Shown here: in pieces, positions 18,442 through 26,573 of the stretch
Position numbering within the stretch: the first letter of the stretch is position 1
Layout of the letters: the number at the start of each line of letters is the position of its first letter
NCBI GenBank assembly: GCA_037045535.1
Contig: JBAOHI010000043.1
Span: 122,903 to 186,902, forward strand
Reading direction: 5' to 3'
From: Competibacter_A sp037045535
GTDB taxonomy: Bacteria; Pseudomonadota; Gammaproteobacteria; Competibacterales; Competibacteraceae
DNA: 64,000 nt
The notes under the pieces: model-generated
Database searches by the model: none
The model's input: only the letters and a program-made list of their open reading frames with translations
Told to the model about the DNA's origin: nothing
Translations under genes and position numbers: made by a program

Positions 18442-19329
18442 TCAATTTTCCTGTCTCAAAATACCAATTTTCTCTAGAATACCCTCACATTCATCCAAGC
18501 TAGCGAAGTTGATTTCGATACGGCCACGGCTTCGGCCAGCGTCGTAGCGTAGCTTGACCGATGTCGCCAGCCGTTCTCGTAATTGCTCCTCCAATCGAAC
18601 GAGATTGGGATCGCGTGGCATCGCCTGACGGGACGGAGTACCCGCCACCAGCAAGGCCCGTCGCCGTTCCAACTCACGCACGCTCCAACCTTCCCGCGCC
18701 GCCTGCTCGGCTAGCCGAACTCGTGCTGGGCGTGACAGACCGAGCAGCGTTTTACCGTGACCTGCTTCCAGTTGGCCGTTTTCGATGAGACATTGAATCT
18801 CGGGATCAAGGCTCAGCAACCCTAGCGCCTTGCTGATAGCCGGCTGGGAAATACCGAGCAGTTCCGCCAACTGCTCCTGAGTCAGTCCGAATTCCTCGCG
18901 CAACCGCCGCAGCGCGCGTCCTTCCTCAATCGGGTTCAGCTCCCGGCGCAGCAAATTTTCCACGAGCGCAATGGCTGCGGCAGTGCGATCGTCTGCCTCT
19001 CGGATCACGGCGGGGATCCGCTGCAAGCCAGCCTGCCGCGCTGCTTGCCAGCGCATGTGTCCGGCCAGAATTTCGAAGCTGCCATCGGCCAGCGGTCTGA
19101 CCACCAGCGGTTCGATCACCCCGAATTGACGGATACTCTGCGCCAGTTCGGCCAGATACGTTTCATCGGTCCGCTGACGCGGTTGGTAGCGGCTGGCGAC
19201 GAGCCGATCCATCTCCAGCGGTTGGCTAACGCTGTCGCTGTCGCCTCGCAGTAGGCTGCCGTCGAAACTGTGACCCCCGGTACCGATCCAATCGCCCAGA
19301 CTTTTGAGTGACTTGCGGCGACCGCTCAC
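18442..19329 (-). CDS. parB: ParB-family partition protein
   Basis: This 295-residue centromere-binding protein has a ParB/Spo0J N-terminal CTPase-type domain ('YQPRQRTDETYLAELAQSIR', 'GVIEPLVVRPL', 'EILAGHMRWQAARQAGL', 'VIREADDRTAAAIALVENLL'). It continues with the helix-turn-helix 'FGLTQEQLAELLGISQPAIS' and the 'GHGKTLLGL' linker, then a C-terminal dimerisation region. The GERRxRA-equivalent reads GHMRWQA, a clear deviation at the nucleotide-binding motif. Its ATG overlaps the parA stop by 4 bp. It would load on parS-like DNA and link it to ParA. Chromosomal parAB usually lie beside gidAB; here they do not, which points to a plasmid or secondary-replicon origin. Confidence 0.92.
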   Translation of the reverse strand: MSGRRKSLKSLGDWIGTGGHSFDGSLLRGDSDSVSQPLEMDRLVASRYQPRQRTDETYLAELAQSIRQFGVIEPLVVRPLADGSFEILAGHMRWQAARQAGLQRIPAVIREADDRTAAAIALVENLLRRELNPIEEGRALRRLREEFGLTQEQLAELLGISQPAISKALGLLSLDPEIQCLIENGQLEAGHGKTLLGLSRPARVRLAEQAAREGWSVRELERRRALLVAGTPSRQAMPRDPNLVRLEEQLRERLATSVKLRYDAGRSRGRIEINFASLDECEGILEKIGILRQEN

Positions 19330-20564
19330 GATGGTCTTCCCTGCTGGCTCGCCTCGGCGGCCTCGATCCCGGCGAGGATTTCTTGTTGCCAGATCTGGCG
19401 CACCGCCAACAGAATTTCGGTGTTGACGCCGTCCAGCATCATGATCGCCCGGTTGTAGGTGTCGCGAGAGCCGCGGGGCTGGTCGATTTCATAAATGCTG
19501 ATCTGGTCGCTGGCTGACTTTTGCAGTTCCTTGGTCAAGCCCATCCGGTTGCTGAGCAGCAATTCACCATAGGCACCGTTGATGACAGCGATGTTGTTAA
19601 GTGTCTCCGTACTGCTATCCACTTTGGTGAGCAAGATACTGAGTCGCTGCACGTTGATCTCGCGCTCGTACAGCGCGCAAACCTGCTCCAAAATCCGAAA
19701 ATACTGTACGCTGGAGGAAATGTCGTACATATGCGGCACAATAGGCATGACGATCAGACTAGCGGCGGCAATGGCGTTCAATGACAACATGCCGAGCGAC
19801 GGCGGTGTATCCACCACGACGATATCGTAGCGATCCTCGATTTCCTTCAAAGCCCGATGGAGTCGCACCGGCGGCGGTCCCAAGGCTTTGTTCTGACGCT
19901 CTTCCGGTTGCGATAACCGCCAGTCGGTGTATTGCAATGCCAGTCGCGCAGGAATCAGATCCAGGTTTTCCCAATGCGTCTGTTTGATTGCCTTGGCGAT
20001 TAGCGGCGACGCTTCGGTTAGGGCTGGAAACAAATCGTCCCCGTCGCTCAGATCCAGATCGGGGATAAAACCGAACGCGCCGGTAGTGGTGGCCTGCGGG
20101 TCGGCATCGACCAGCAACGTCCGATACCCCTCGCGTGCCAGATATTGCGCGAAGTGCAGCGACATGGTGGTCTTCGCCACGCCGCCCTTCAGGTTCGAGA
20201 AAACCACCCGCACGCAATCGGTGCCAACCGGCCGGCTGGGTCGCTTGCCGATGGCGGCACGAATGCGGTTGACCTCATTGTAGTTATAGACCCGCCGCTG
20301 AATGGAGCCCGCATCCACCAGGCGCGGCACGGGTAAATCCCCGCGCGCTTCCAGGTTGCGGATGTGGTTGGCGGTGCAGCCGGCCAGTTGTGCTGCTCGC
20401 TCGATGCCAAATTCCGGCAAGGTTTTGACGGTGTGTCGCGCCCCCAGCGCGTCGAGCAGGCGCCGCTGCATCTGGCCACCACGTTCGGCGGCATTGCGGC
20501 ACAGAGTTCGGAAATTAAATCGCATCGCTTGCACGGCCATGGCTCCAACAAAAAACAAGTGCAT
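19326..20564 (-). CDS. parA: ParA-family partition ATPase with N-terminal DNA-binding domain (plasmid type Ia-like)
   Basis: This 412-residue protein opens with about 110 residues that include a MerR-like helix-turn-helix ('LAGCTANHIRNLEARGDLPV', 'RRVYNYNEVNRIRAAI'). The ATPase domain has the deviant Walker A 'NLKGGVAKTTMSLHFAQYLA', Walker A' 'LLVDADPQATTT' and Walker B 'IVVVDTPPSLGML'. The long N-terminal DNA-binding extension is typical of P1/F-type plasmid ParA/SopA, which also repress their own operon, and is absent from chromosomal Soj-like proteins. Alternative starts exist at 20540 and about 20525. It is co-transcribed with parB. No replication initiator gene lies near it in the window. 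Confidence 0.92.
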   Translation of the reverse strand: MHLFFVGAMAVQAMRFNFRTLCRNAAERGGQMQRRLLDALGARHTVKTLPEFGIERAAQLAGCTANHIRNLEARGDLPVPRLVDAGSIQRRVYNYNEVNRIRAAIGKRPSRPVGTDCVRVVFSNLKGGVAKTTMSLHFAQYLAREGYRTLLVDADPQATTTGAFGFIPDLDLSDGDDLFPALTEASPLIAKAIKQTHWENLDLIPARLALQYTDWRLSQPEERQNKALGPPPVRLHRALKEIEDRYDIVVVDTPPSLGMLSLNAIAAASLIVMPIVPHMYDISSSVQYFRILEQVCALYEREINVQRLSILLTKVDSSTETLNNIAVINGAYGELLLSNRMGLTKELQKSASDQISIYEIDQPRGSRDTYNRAIMMLDGVNTEILLAVRQIWQQEILAGIEAAEASQQGRPS

Positions 20565-21029
20565 TAATCATTTTATCGTATTCAGGCCATATTTCTGCAT
20601 TCGATGCCGAAATTTGATCATCACGATTGTGTTTCATCAAGTCCGACACTTTCTCGCGCCTTGGTTTGCAAGCGCCTAAAACTGTTCTGAGAATGGAGAA
20701 ACACTTCTCGCGCTCCGGCACCGCCAAGGAATTGACGATTGGATCAACTCTCCTCATGTCTTACTACAGTCAAATTATTGACCCACTATTAAGTTATAAG
20801 ATACTGAATACTATTGTGTTTATATTGGTATTCTTTTTGCTAATCAACTAAATATCATCTCGACAAAACGAATCTCCACAAAATCCCGATGAACGGACAG
20901 GATCGCTTGAGGGGGCATTCGTCGCTTCATCGGGGAACTATACAGATGTCCTAGAGGCTTTCTGACTCTAGCCGTAAGCGCGCCGAAGCCGCGAAAGCGG
21001 CAGCGAACGACTACAAAGGCAGTGCAAAA
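20565..21029. other. 465-bp intergenic region with a structured leader ahead of the diguanylate cyclase gene
   Basis: No convincing gene is seen. The left part is the promoter region of parAB. The right part holds three possible hairpins in a row on the plus strand: CCCGATGAA/TTCATCGGG (20885-20893 and 20926-20934), CTAGAG/CTCTAG (20951-20956 and 20966-20971) and GCCGC-GAAA-GCGGC (20988-21001). They end 28 bp before the next ATG. They could form a folded 5' leader. They do not match the GEMM-I pattern that I recognise elsewhere in this window. Confidence 0.4.
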
Positions 21030-21904
21030 ATGGGAACCAAAATCATGCGTTTTCTTGAAGTGTCTGTCCAAGCTTTCACACTGGTGGGCGTCTGGCGCGG
21101 CGCTTCAGCCATGATGGCGAACAGCGCGACAGCCGAACAGTTGGGCGCTTTGCACGCTTTCGAGCCGCTCGCGATTCCGGCAACCCTGTTGGCCGTCCTT
21201 GGCTCGGTCTCCGCTATTCATCTGGGATTTCGCCGCTGGCGGAGATTGCAAAAAGTGGCCGGCAAGGGTCGCGTCTACCCGCCGCGACTGGCAGACACCT
21301 TACCGGCGCTAGGCGATCAATCCAACCAAGTGATTGCTGATCTGCAAATCCGGCTGCTTCAATTGAGCGAGGAAAAGGAGTTGCTGGTCCGCTTGCTGCG
21401 AGAAAAAAGCGAATCGCTGAAAAAAGATCCGCTGACCGGCGTCTTCAATCGTCTGGCTTACGAAGAGCACATTCAGAGCGAGTATCGGCGTTGGAAACGC
21501 TTCGGCCATTCCCTGACCTTTCTGATCTGGGATATCGACCACTTCAAGCAGGTGAACGATCAGTACGGTCACGCGGTGGGCGACACTGTGTTGCACGATG
21601 TAGCACAACAACTCGCCAGCCAGATTCGGAGTACCGATTTCGTCGCGCGTTACGGCGGCGAAGAGTTTGTCATGCTGCTACCCGGTGCCACCGCCGAAGC
21701 CGCGCTCAAGGTGGCCGACAAGCTGCGCTCCAGCATCGCCAGAATCGGAGTTTGGTTCGAACGGAGACCAAGTTATCGGTCACGATTTCTTGCGGTTTGT
21801 CCAGCTTCCAGCCTGGCGATTCGCCAGAAAGCGTGTTCGAACGCGCTGATCATGCCCTCTATCAGGCCAAGCGCGCCGGTCGCAATCGTTGCCAACGATC
21901 CTGA
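21030..21904 (+). CDS. GGDEF diguanylate cyclase (frameshift in the C-terminal third)
   Basis: Makes c-di-GMP from two GTP. The N-terminus (about residues 20-70) has two hydrophobic stretches, so it may be membrane-bound. A coiled-coil-like linker ('LQIRLLQLSEEKELLVRLLR') leads into the GGDEF domain: 'KDPLTGVFNRLAYEEHI', 'LIWDIDHFKQVNDQYGHAVG' and the active-site 'RYGGEEF'. Near 21735-21775 the frame breaks. The adjacent frame supplies the family's normal C-terminus ('LSVTISCGLSSFQPGD', 'ERADHALYQAKRAGRN') and stops at 21904. The active-site half is intact, so the organism probably has a working enzyme. It sits between parAB and the flagellar block, divergent from parA. Confidence 0.85.
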
Positions 21905-22036
21905 AAGCTTTTGATGGATGCGAGCGGACGAGAAACGAAGTGGTCTTGCGGGAACTGACGGTGGAAGGATCAGGGAAAATCGAAAATCTCAGTCAAAAGC
22001 AGTGTAATGGCAGATCGACACTCATGTGGGCATCGT

Positions 22037-22504
22037 TCACGCCTTGGCGATAGGCTGGCTCCCACCGCCGAACACCTTGCGGGTATCGTGATCGTAGAGA
22101 AAATCCAGCGAATCACGACCGCGCAGGATGGCCAGCATTCGCTCGACATGGTTGCGGCTGGCGGCGATCACGGTGCCGTTCACCTCGTTTTGGGTACGAA
22201 CCCGCTCGGCCGCTCGTTCTAATGCGGCCCAAAGCCCGTTTGTCTCGTCCCGCTCTGGACTTGGCAAGGCATCCACCTGGGCCGCCAGCCCCGGTGCGTC
22301 GGCGGACGCTCCCCGCTCTCGCAGATAAGCCAGCCGATCGGCAATCAGCCCGCGCAGGCGATCGACGCAAGTTTGCTTTTCAGTGATAATTTGCTCCAAT
22401 CCGACCAGGTCGCGGGATTTCAAGGCGTCATACTCACGCCGCAAAAATTGCTCCAACCGTTCGGTAGCGGCCAATTCCTCGCGTAGCAATGCCGTCAGCG
22501 TCAT
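22037..22504 (-). CDS. flgN: flagellar export chaperone FlgN
   Basis: This 155-residue, largely helical protein keeps the hook-associated proteins FlgK and FlgL soluble and delivers them to the flagellar export apparatus. The FlgN-type N-terminal helix pair ('LLREELAATERLEQFLRREY', 'LVGLEQIITEKQTCVDRLRG') and the late 'NGTVIAASRNHVERMLAILR' helix, which resembles the region that binds FlgK/FlgL, are present. It is the second gene of the flgMN operon, 9 bp after flgM. The family is recognised from pattern plus position. Confidence 0.88.
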   Translation of the reverse strand: MTLTALLREELAATERLEQFLRREYDALKSRDLVGLEQIITEKQTCVDRLRGLIADRLAYLRERGASADAPGLAAQVDALPSPERDETNGLWAALERAAERVRTQNEVNGTVIAASRNHVERMLAILRGRDSLDFLYDHDTRKVFGGGSQPIAKA

Positions 22505-22513
22505 GAATCGGCC

Positions 22514-22816
22514 TTACGAGAACAAGGTTTCTTCGAAAGAAGACATTTTGCGAGCGATTTGGTCCGAATCCACCCGATAGTCACCGTTGGCGATGGCCTT
22601 GCGTAAGGCCGCTACTTTCGCCTCATCGACCGGGGGTTCCTGGTGCTCGGTCTCCAACTGGCGTAGGCTCAAGGAGCCGGGCGTCAACTGAACTTGATCG
22701 ACTTCGCTCACCAGCTTGTCCCGCAACGACGCCACGTTTGACGAGGAGGCGCGCTCCACGTACCCGCCACCGCGAACGGGTGGTGAATAGGTTCCGTTAA
22801 TGGGGTTGATGGCCAT
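22514..22816 (-). CDS. flgM: anti-sigma-28 factor FlgM
   Basis: This 100-residue protein binds and holds FliA (sigma-28) until the hook is complete and FlgM is exported. The disordered N-terminus (AINPINGTYSPP) and the C-terminal FliA-binding helices ('VAALRKAIANGDYRVDSDQI', 'ARKMSSFEETLF') are typical. A sigma-28 promoter match lies upstream, which fits the known feedback in which FliA transcribes flgM. It is followed by flgN. Confidence 0.93.
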   Translation of the reverse strand: MAINPINGTYSPPVRGGGYVERASSSNVASLRDKLVSEVDQVQLTPGSLSLRQLETEHQEPPVDEAKVAALRKAIANGDYRVDSDQIARKMSSFEETLFS

Positions 22817-22858
22817 AGTAGTAATCCATCCCGTCAGTTCTCAGTAGGTACATCGAGA

Positions 22859-22885
22859 GTATCGGCCGGATGCTGACTAACTTTA
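22859..22885 (-). promoter_or_regulatory. sigma-28 (FliA) promoter of flgMN
   Basis: On the minus strand TAAAGTTA, 11 bases, then GCCGATAC. This matches the FliA consensus (TAAAGTTT-N11-GCCGATAA) in 14 of 16 positions with exact spacing, about 40 bp before flgM. Confidence 0.88.
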
Positions 22886-22897
22886 ATGGAATTTCCG

Positions 22898-23608
22898 CTA
22901 TCTTCCAACTTCGACCCGGTGATCGGCCGCCGCCGTACCCTCGACTACGCGCTTGGAGGTTTCATTGCGTACCCGCACCCGTTGACCCAGTTCGGCATCG
23001 CTCAGAGCGACGCCGCTGGAAGTGATCTCCATTCCACCCTGCCGGATCACCAACGTGACCGTCTCGCCTTCTTTGATCGGCGGGACGGTCTTGACGGCCT
23101 GCGGCGAAATAACGATTCCCGCCGCCAGCGCGCGCCGCGATCGCTTACCGATGAGATTTTCGGGACGGGTTTCGTAACCACTCGTCAGGATGGAGAGATC
23201 GCGGCGTTCCGCTCGGAGATCGGTTGCGGCCAGCACCGTTCCCTTGGTTAGAAAACGGCTGGCGACCATCACTTGATCAAAAATCCGCACGTTGATCCTT
23301 TGGTAGATCGACCACGGTCGGGGACCAGAACAGCGCACGCCGATCGAGGTATTACCCACCAATTTCGCACCATCGGGCAGGAAAGCTTCCAGAGCTGCTC
23401 CGCATTTTGGCAATCGCAAGCGGGGATCGAGTTTACGCGATTGAATCTCCGGAGGTTCGGCTCGATCCCGGTATTGTGCCAACACGAACTCATGAACCTG
23501 CTGCTCAATGCTCTCCAATGGTTGGATCGTTCCGTCAGCAGCCCACGCTGATAAAGCCAGCCCGCAACAGACTGACAGAACTCCTAGGAACCAACGGTTT
23601 ACTCCCAT
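22898..23608 (-). CDS. flgA: flagellar P-ring assembly chaperone FlgA
   Basis: This 236-residue periplasmic protein has a signal peptide (about residues 1-24, ending SAWAADG) and a SAF domain. It helps FlgI polymerise into the P ring. Visible features are the middle region ('LDPRLRLPKCGAALEAFLPD', 'VGNTSIGVRCSGPRPWSIY') and the C-terminal SAF part ('GTVLAATDLRAERRDLSILT', 'GETVTLVIRQGGMEITSSGV', 'GQRVRVRNETSKRVVEGTA'). It lies upstream of flgM and divergent from flgB, the usual gammaproteobacterial order. Confidence 0.93.
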   Translation of the reverse strand: MGVNRWFLGVLSVCCGLALSAWAADGTIQPLESIEQQVHEFVLAQYRDRAEPPEIQSRKLDPRLRLPKCGAALEAFLPDGAKLVGNTSIGVRCSGPRPWSIYQRINVRIFDQVMVASRFLTKGTVLAATDLRAERRDLSILTSGYETRPENLIGKRSRRALAAGIVISPQAVKTVPPIKEGETVTLVIRQGGMEITSSGVALSDAELGQRVRVRNETSKRVVEGTAAADHRVEVGR

Positions 23609-23787
23609 CCGAATCGCCTCGCACGGTCAGTTAATCGGTCACCGGATTTTCGCGGTTTTTCACGGACGGTTTTCCGCCGCTTTTCGGCTCGCCACTCATC
23701 CGGGACGAGCCAACGCAACGGAGCAAAATGTCTCAAAAATACACAATAAATATTTCATCAGAGTAAGAATCAAGCGGTTTTGGTAAT

Positions 23788-23803
23788 CGGCATGTCGTTT
23801 GCT
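23788..23803 (+). promoter_or_regulatory. sigma-54 (RpoN) promoter of the flgB operon
   Basis: CGGCATGTCGTTTGCT has the -24 GG and -12 GC with the required 10-base gap and matches the TGGCACG-N4-TTGCW consensus well. It lies 90 bp before flgB, as expected for class II flagellar operons under FleQ-type control. Confidence 0.75.
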
Positions 23804-23892
23804 TTCTATGAAAAAGTATCACAGGAGCGTCGTATTTTCGGCACGGACCCTATAACAATCTTCCGCTCCGAACACCGCCTCGGGAATCGCAA

Positions 23893-24282
23893 ATGGCTAT
23901 TGGTTTCGAACAAGCTCTTAGCGTTCACGCGTACGCGCTGGAAGTACGCTCTCGGCGCGCCGAAATTTTGGCAGCTAACCTGGCTAACGCCGACACCCCG
24001 AATTATCAGGCTCGGGACATCGATTTCAAGGCCACCCTGGCCGGCTTGCAAGGCCGCAGCGGTACTCTGAAAACGACCCACCCCACCCACCTGCAAGGTG
24101 GGGGCGACACGCCTGGGGAGCTGCTCTACCGGATGCCGGACCAGATGTCCATCGACGGCAACACGGTGGAAGAAGAGCAGGAGAAAAGCGCTTTTTCCGA
24201 CAACGCCCTGCGTTATCAGGCCAGCCTGCAACTGCTGAACAACCGCGTTCAGGGTTTGCTGACCGCCATCCGTGGAGAGTGA
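23893..24282 (+). CDS. flgB: flagellar basal-body rod protein FlgB
   Basis: A proximal-rod subunit of 129 residues, about the normal family length. It has the N-terminal rod motif 'RRAEILAANLANADTPNYQA' (variant of the ANLANxxTPxY signature) and the C-terminal amphipathic helix 'ALRYQASLQLLNNRVQGLLT'. The two helices pack as a coiled coil in the rod. It is the first gene of the flg operon, preceded by a sigma-54 promoter match. Confidence 0.95.
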   Translation: MAIGFEQALSVHAYALEVRSRRAEILAANLANADTPNYQARDIDFKATLAGLQGRSGTLKTTHPTHLQGGGDTPGELLYRMPDQMSIDGNTVEEEQEKSAFSDNALRYQASLQLLNNRVQGLLTAIRGE

Positions 24283-24284
24283 TC

Positions 24285-24692
24285 ATGTCCTTGTTCAATG
24301 TTTTCGACATTTCGGGATCGGCGTTGCGTGCGCAGGCGATCCGCCTCAACACGACCGCCGGCAACATGGCCAACATCGACAGTATTAGCAGCAGCACGGC
24401 AACGACTTATCGAGCCCGACAGCCGGTGTTCGCCGCGCAACTCGACGCTGCCGAGGGTGAGTCGGGCGGGGTGGAAGTGTTAGGCATCGTTGAAAGCCAG
24501 GCACCGCTGCGCCGCGAATACCGACCGGATCATCCACTCGCCGACTCGCAAGGCTACGTCAACCTACCAAACGTCAATCCGGTCGAGGAAATGGCCAATA
24601 TGATCTCCGCATCACGCTCTTACCAGAGCAATGTGGAGGTTTTCAATACTTCCAAGCAGATGCTGATGCGCACTCTGAGCTTGGGCGAATGA
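24285..24692 (+). CDS. flgC: flagellar basal-body rod protein FlgC
   Basis: A proximal-rod subunit of 135 residues from ATG 24285 (GTG 24279 overlaps the flgB stop and is possible). The N-terminus carries 'NTTAGNMANIDSISSSTATT' and the middle 'YRARQPVFAAQL'. The C-terminus has the conserved 'YVNLPNVNPVEEMANMISAS' and 'RSYQSNVEVFNTSKQMLMRT'. All features of FlgC are present and the length is normal. Confidence 0.95.
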   Translation: MSLFNVFDISGSALRAQAIRLNTTAGNMANIDSISSSTATTYRARQPVFAAQLDAAEGESGGVEVLGIVESQAPLRREYRPDHPLADSQGYVNLPNVNPVEEMANMISASRSYQSNVEVFNTSKQMLMRTLSLGE

Positions 24693-24711
24693 GCAAATTT
24701 AAGGAATCGTT

Positions 24712-25038
24712 ATGACCACCATCTCCGGCACTTCATCGATCGCTTCTACCACCAGCTCGACCACCCAGACATCGGACAAGAAATCCAACGACGAACTCGA
24801 TCAGGCCGATTTCCTCCGCTTGTTGACTACGCAACTCCAAAACCAGGACCCGACCAATCCAATTGACGGTCAAGAATTCATGGCGCAAATGGCGCAGTTC
24901 AGCACGCTCAACGCGATCATCGAGATGAAGACCTCTCTGGATTCGCTGATCAGCACGTTGGAGTCCGGGACAAGCACCACCACCAATTCCACGGCTGTAA
25001 CAGCCGCCAATAATTCGACGGCAACCACGACCACCTAG
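24712..25038 (+). CDS. flgD: flagellar hook capping protein FlgD, short form (108 residues)
   Basis: FlgD caps the growing hook so that FlgE subunits can assemble. The conserved N-terminal part is present: 'LDQADFLRLLTTQLQNQDPT', 'GQEFMAQMAQFSTLNAI' and the following helix. After about residue 80 the protein ends in a threonine/serine-rich tail (for example TAANNSTATTTT) and stops at 25038. The usual FlgD of about 220 residues has C-terminal Ig-like and tudor-like domains, which are absent, and the 57 bp before flgE has no room for them. No frame around it encodes the missing part. It is either a natural minimal FlgD or a deletion. Confidence 0.88.
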   Translation: MTTISGTSSIASTTSSTTQTSDKKSNDELDQADFLRLLTTQLQNQDPTNPIDGQEFMAQMAQFSTLNAIIEMKTSLDSLISTLESGTSTTTNSTAVTAANNSTATTTT

Positions 25039-25095
25039 CGTGGTGAAGAGATTCGCTCACTACTCGCCGAACTGTCCCCGGAAGGAGATCATCTT

Positions 25096-26508
25096 ATGTC
25101 ATTTCGCACCGCCCTCACCGGCCTGAACGCTGCCAGCGCGGATCTTGGCGTTATCAGCAATAACATCGCCAACAATAACACTACGGGTTTCAAGGCGTCC
25201 CGCGCGGAGTTCGGCGACATTTACTCGCTCAGCGATCTGGGTACCTCGACTCGCCGCAGTATCGGCACCGGTGTCCGGCTCAATGCCGTCAGCCAGCAAT
25301 TCAAGCAAGGTAACCTGGAAACCACCAGCAACCCTTTGGATATGGCCATCGACGGTGAAGGATTTTTCGTGCTGGCGGACACCGACGGCGCGATGCTCTA
25401 TACCCGTGCCGGAGCTTTCAGCCTCGACAAGGATGGCTATGTGGTCAACAGCCTTGGCCAGAAGCTCCAAGGTTATCAGACCAACCCTACGACCGGTCTC
25501 ATCGATATCGGTACCGAAGGCGACCTGCGCACGCAAACCGCCAACATTGACCCCGAGCAAACGACGACTGGCGAATACGGAATCAATCTTGATTCGGGCG
25601 ATACGGCGCTGGATCCAGCAAGTTTCGACTTCAACGATTCACGCACGTATAACTTCGCTTCGGCGATGACGATTTTTGATAGCCTTGGCAACGATCACAG
25701 TTTAACGGCCTATTTTGTCAGGGATGAAAACGCTCTAAGCTCCACCTCCACCAGCACACCGACTGGTAGCCAATACTTAATTCCTACCCCACCGGGTGGT
25801 ACCGCCGCCTGGCAGGTTTTTTTCAGCATGGACGGCTTAGGTTTGGACGGCAACGCGTTACCGCCAGCCGGAACGGCCACGCCCAGCGGTACCTTGTGTT
25901 TCGACGCATTTGGCGCCTTGACCGGGACCCTGGATCCGGCAGGTGCCGACACAGGCACCAGTTCTATCAGCCTGACTAGCATCGTGCCCACCAACGGGCC
26001 TGATCCGATTACCGGCAACGGCAGCGCCAACGGCTCCGAAAGCCCGATCAACACGATGGGTGTCCCACCAGGCGTCACCCTCAAGTTCGACACTGCCACC
26101 CAATTCGGCAGTGCCTCCAGCACCAACCAGGTCACTCAGGACGGCTATGCGACCGGTCGAGTCGTCGGCGTGGACGTCGGCGAGGACGGCAGTCTGTATG
26201 GCCGCTACAGTAACGGCCAGGCTAAGGTACTGGGGCAGGTAATCCTGGCTAATTTTCGCAATGTTCAGGGCCTCAGCCCCATCGGTGATTCCAGTTGGGT
26301 CGAAACCTCCGCTTCAGGGCAACCCGTGAAAGGCCCACCCGGTACGGCTAGCCTGGGCTTGGTTCGCGCCGGAGCCCTGGAGTTATCCAATGTCGAGCTT
26401 TCCGAACAATTGGTAAAAATGATTAATGCTCAGCGCAATTTCCAGGCCAACGCTCAAGTCATCAGCACTTCTGATGAGATGACTCAGACTCTGCTGCAAT
26501 TGCGTTAG
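25096..26508 (+). CDS. flgE: flagellar hook protein FlgE
   Basis: The hook subunit, 470 residues, of normal length. The N-terminal coiled-coil segment ('LGVISNNIANNNTTGFKASR') and the shared 'NPLDMAIDGEGFFVLADTDG' block are present. A large variable D2-type region (about residues 180-330) follows, then 'GRYSNGQAKVLGQVILANF' and the C-terminal 'LELSNVELSEQLVKMINAQR' with the terminal helix 'QVISTSDEMTQTLLQLR'. A GGAAGGAG site precedes the ATG. The gene is intact and is followed by a broken shorter paralogue. Confidence 0.96.
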   Translation: MSFRTALTGLNAASADLGVISNNIANNNTTGFKASRAEFGDIYSLSDLGTSTRRSIGTGVRLNAVSQQFKQGNLETTSNPLDMAIDGEGFFVLADTDGAMLYTRAGAFSLDKDGYVVNSLGQKLQGYQTNPTTGLIDIGTEGDLRTQTANIDPEQTTTGEYGINLDSGDTALDPASFDFNDSRTYNFASAMTIFDSLGNDHSLTAYFVRDENALSSTSTSTPTGSQYLIPTPPGGTAAWQVFFSMDGLGLDGNALPPAGTATPSGTLCFDAFGALTGTLDPAGADTGTSSISLTSIVPTNGPDPITGNGSANGSESPINTMGVPPGVTLKFDTATQFGSASSTNQVTQDGYATGRVVGVDVGEDGSLYGRYSNGQAKVLGQVILANFRNVQGLSPIGDSSWVETSASGQPVKGPPGTASLGLVRAGALELSNVELSEQLVKMINAQRNFQANAQVISTSDEMTQTLLQLR

Positions 26509-26573
26509 TACCTCAATTAATAGATTGATTATCATCTAATTTTCAACAACTCAGCGACAAAAGGATTCACTCC

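Noticed and set aside
18330..18470. Replication origin beside parAB
   Set aside because: AT-rich, but no iterons, DnaA boxes or replication gene could be recognised.
20515..20757. 80-residue minus-strand open frame upstream of parA
   Set aside because: Overlaps the parA start, has no recognisable domain, and the region is better explained as promoter DNA.
20885..21001. Second GEMM riboswitch ahead of the GGDEF gene
   Set aside because: The conserved GEMM-I blocks seen at 56465-56545 are absent; only simple hairpins are present.
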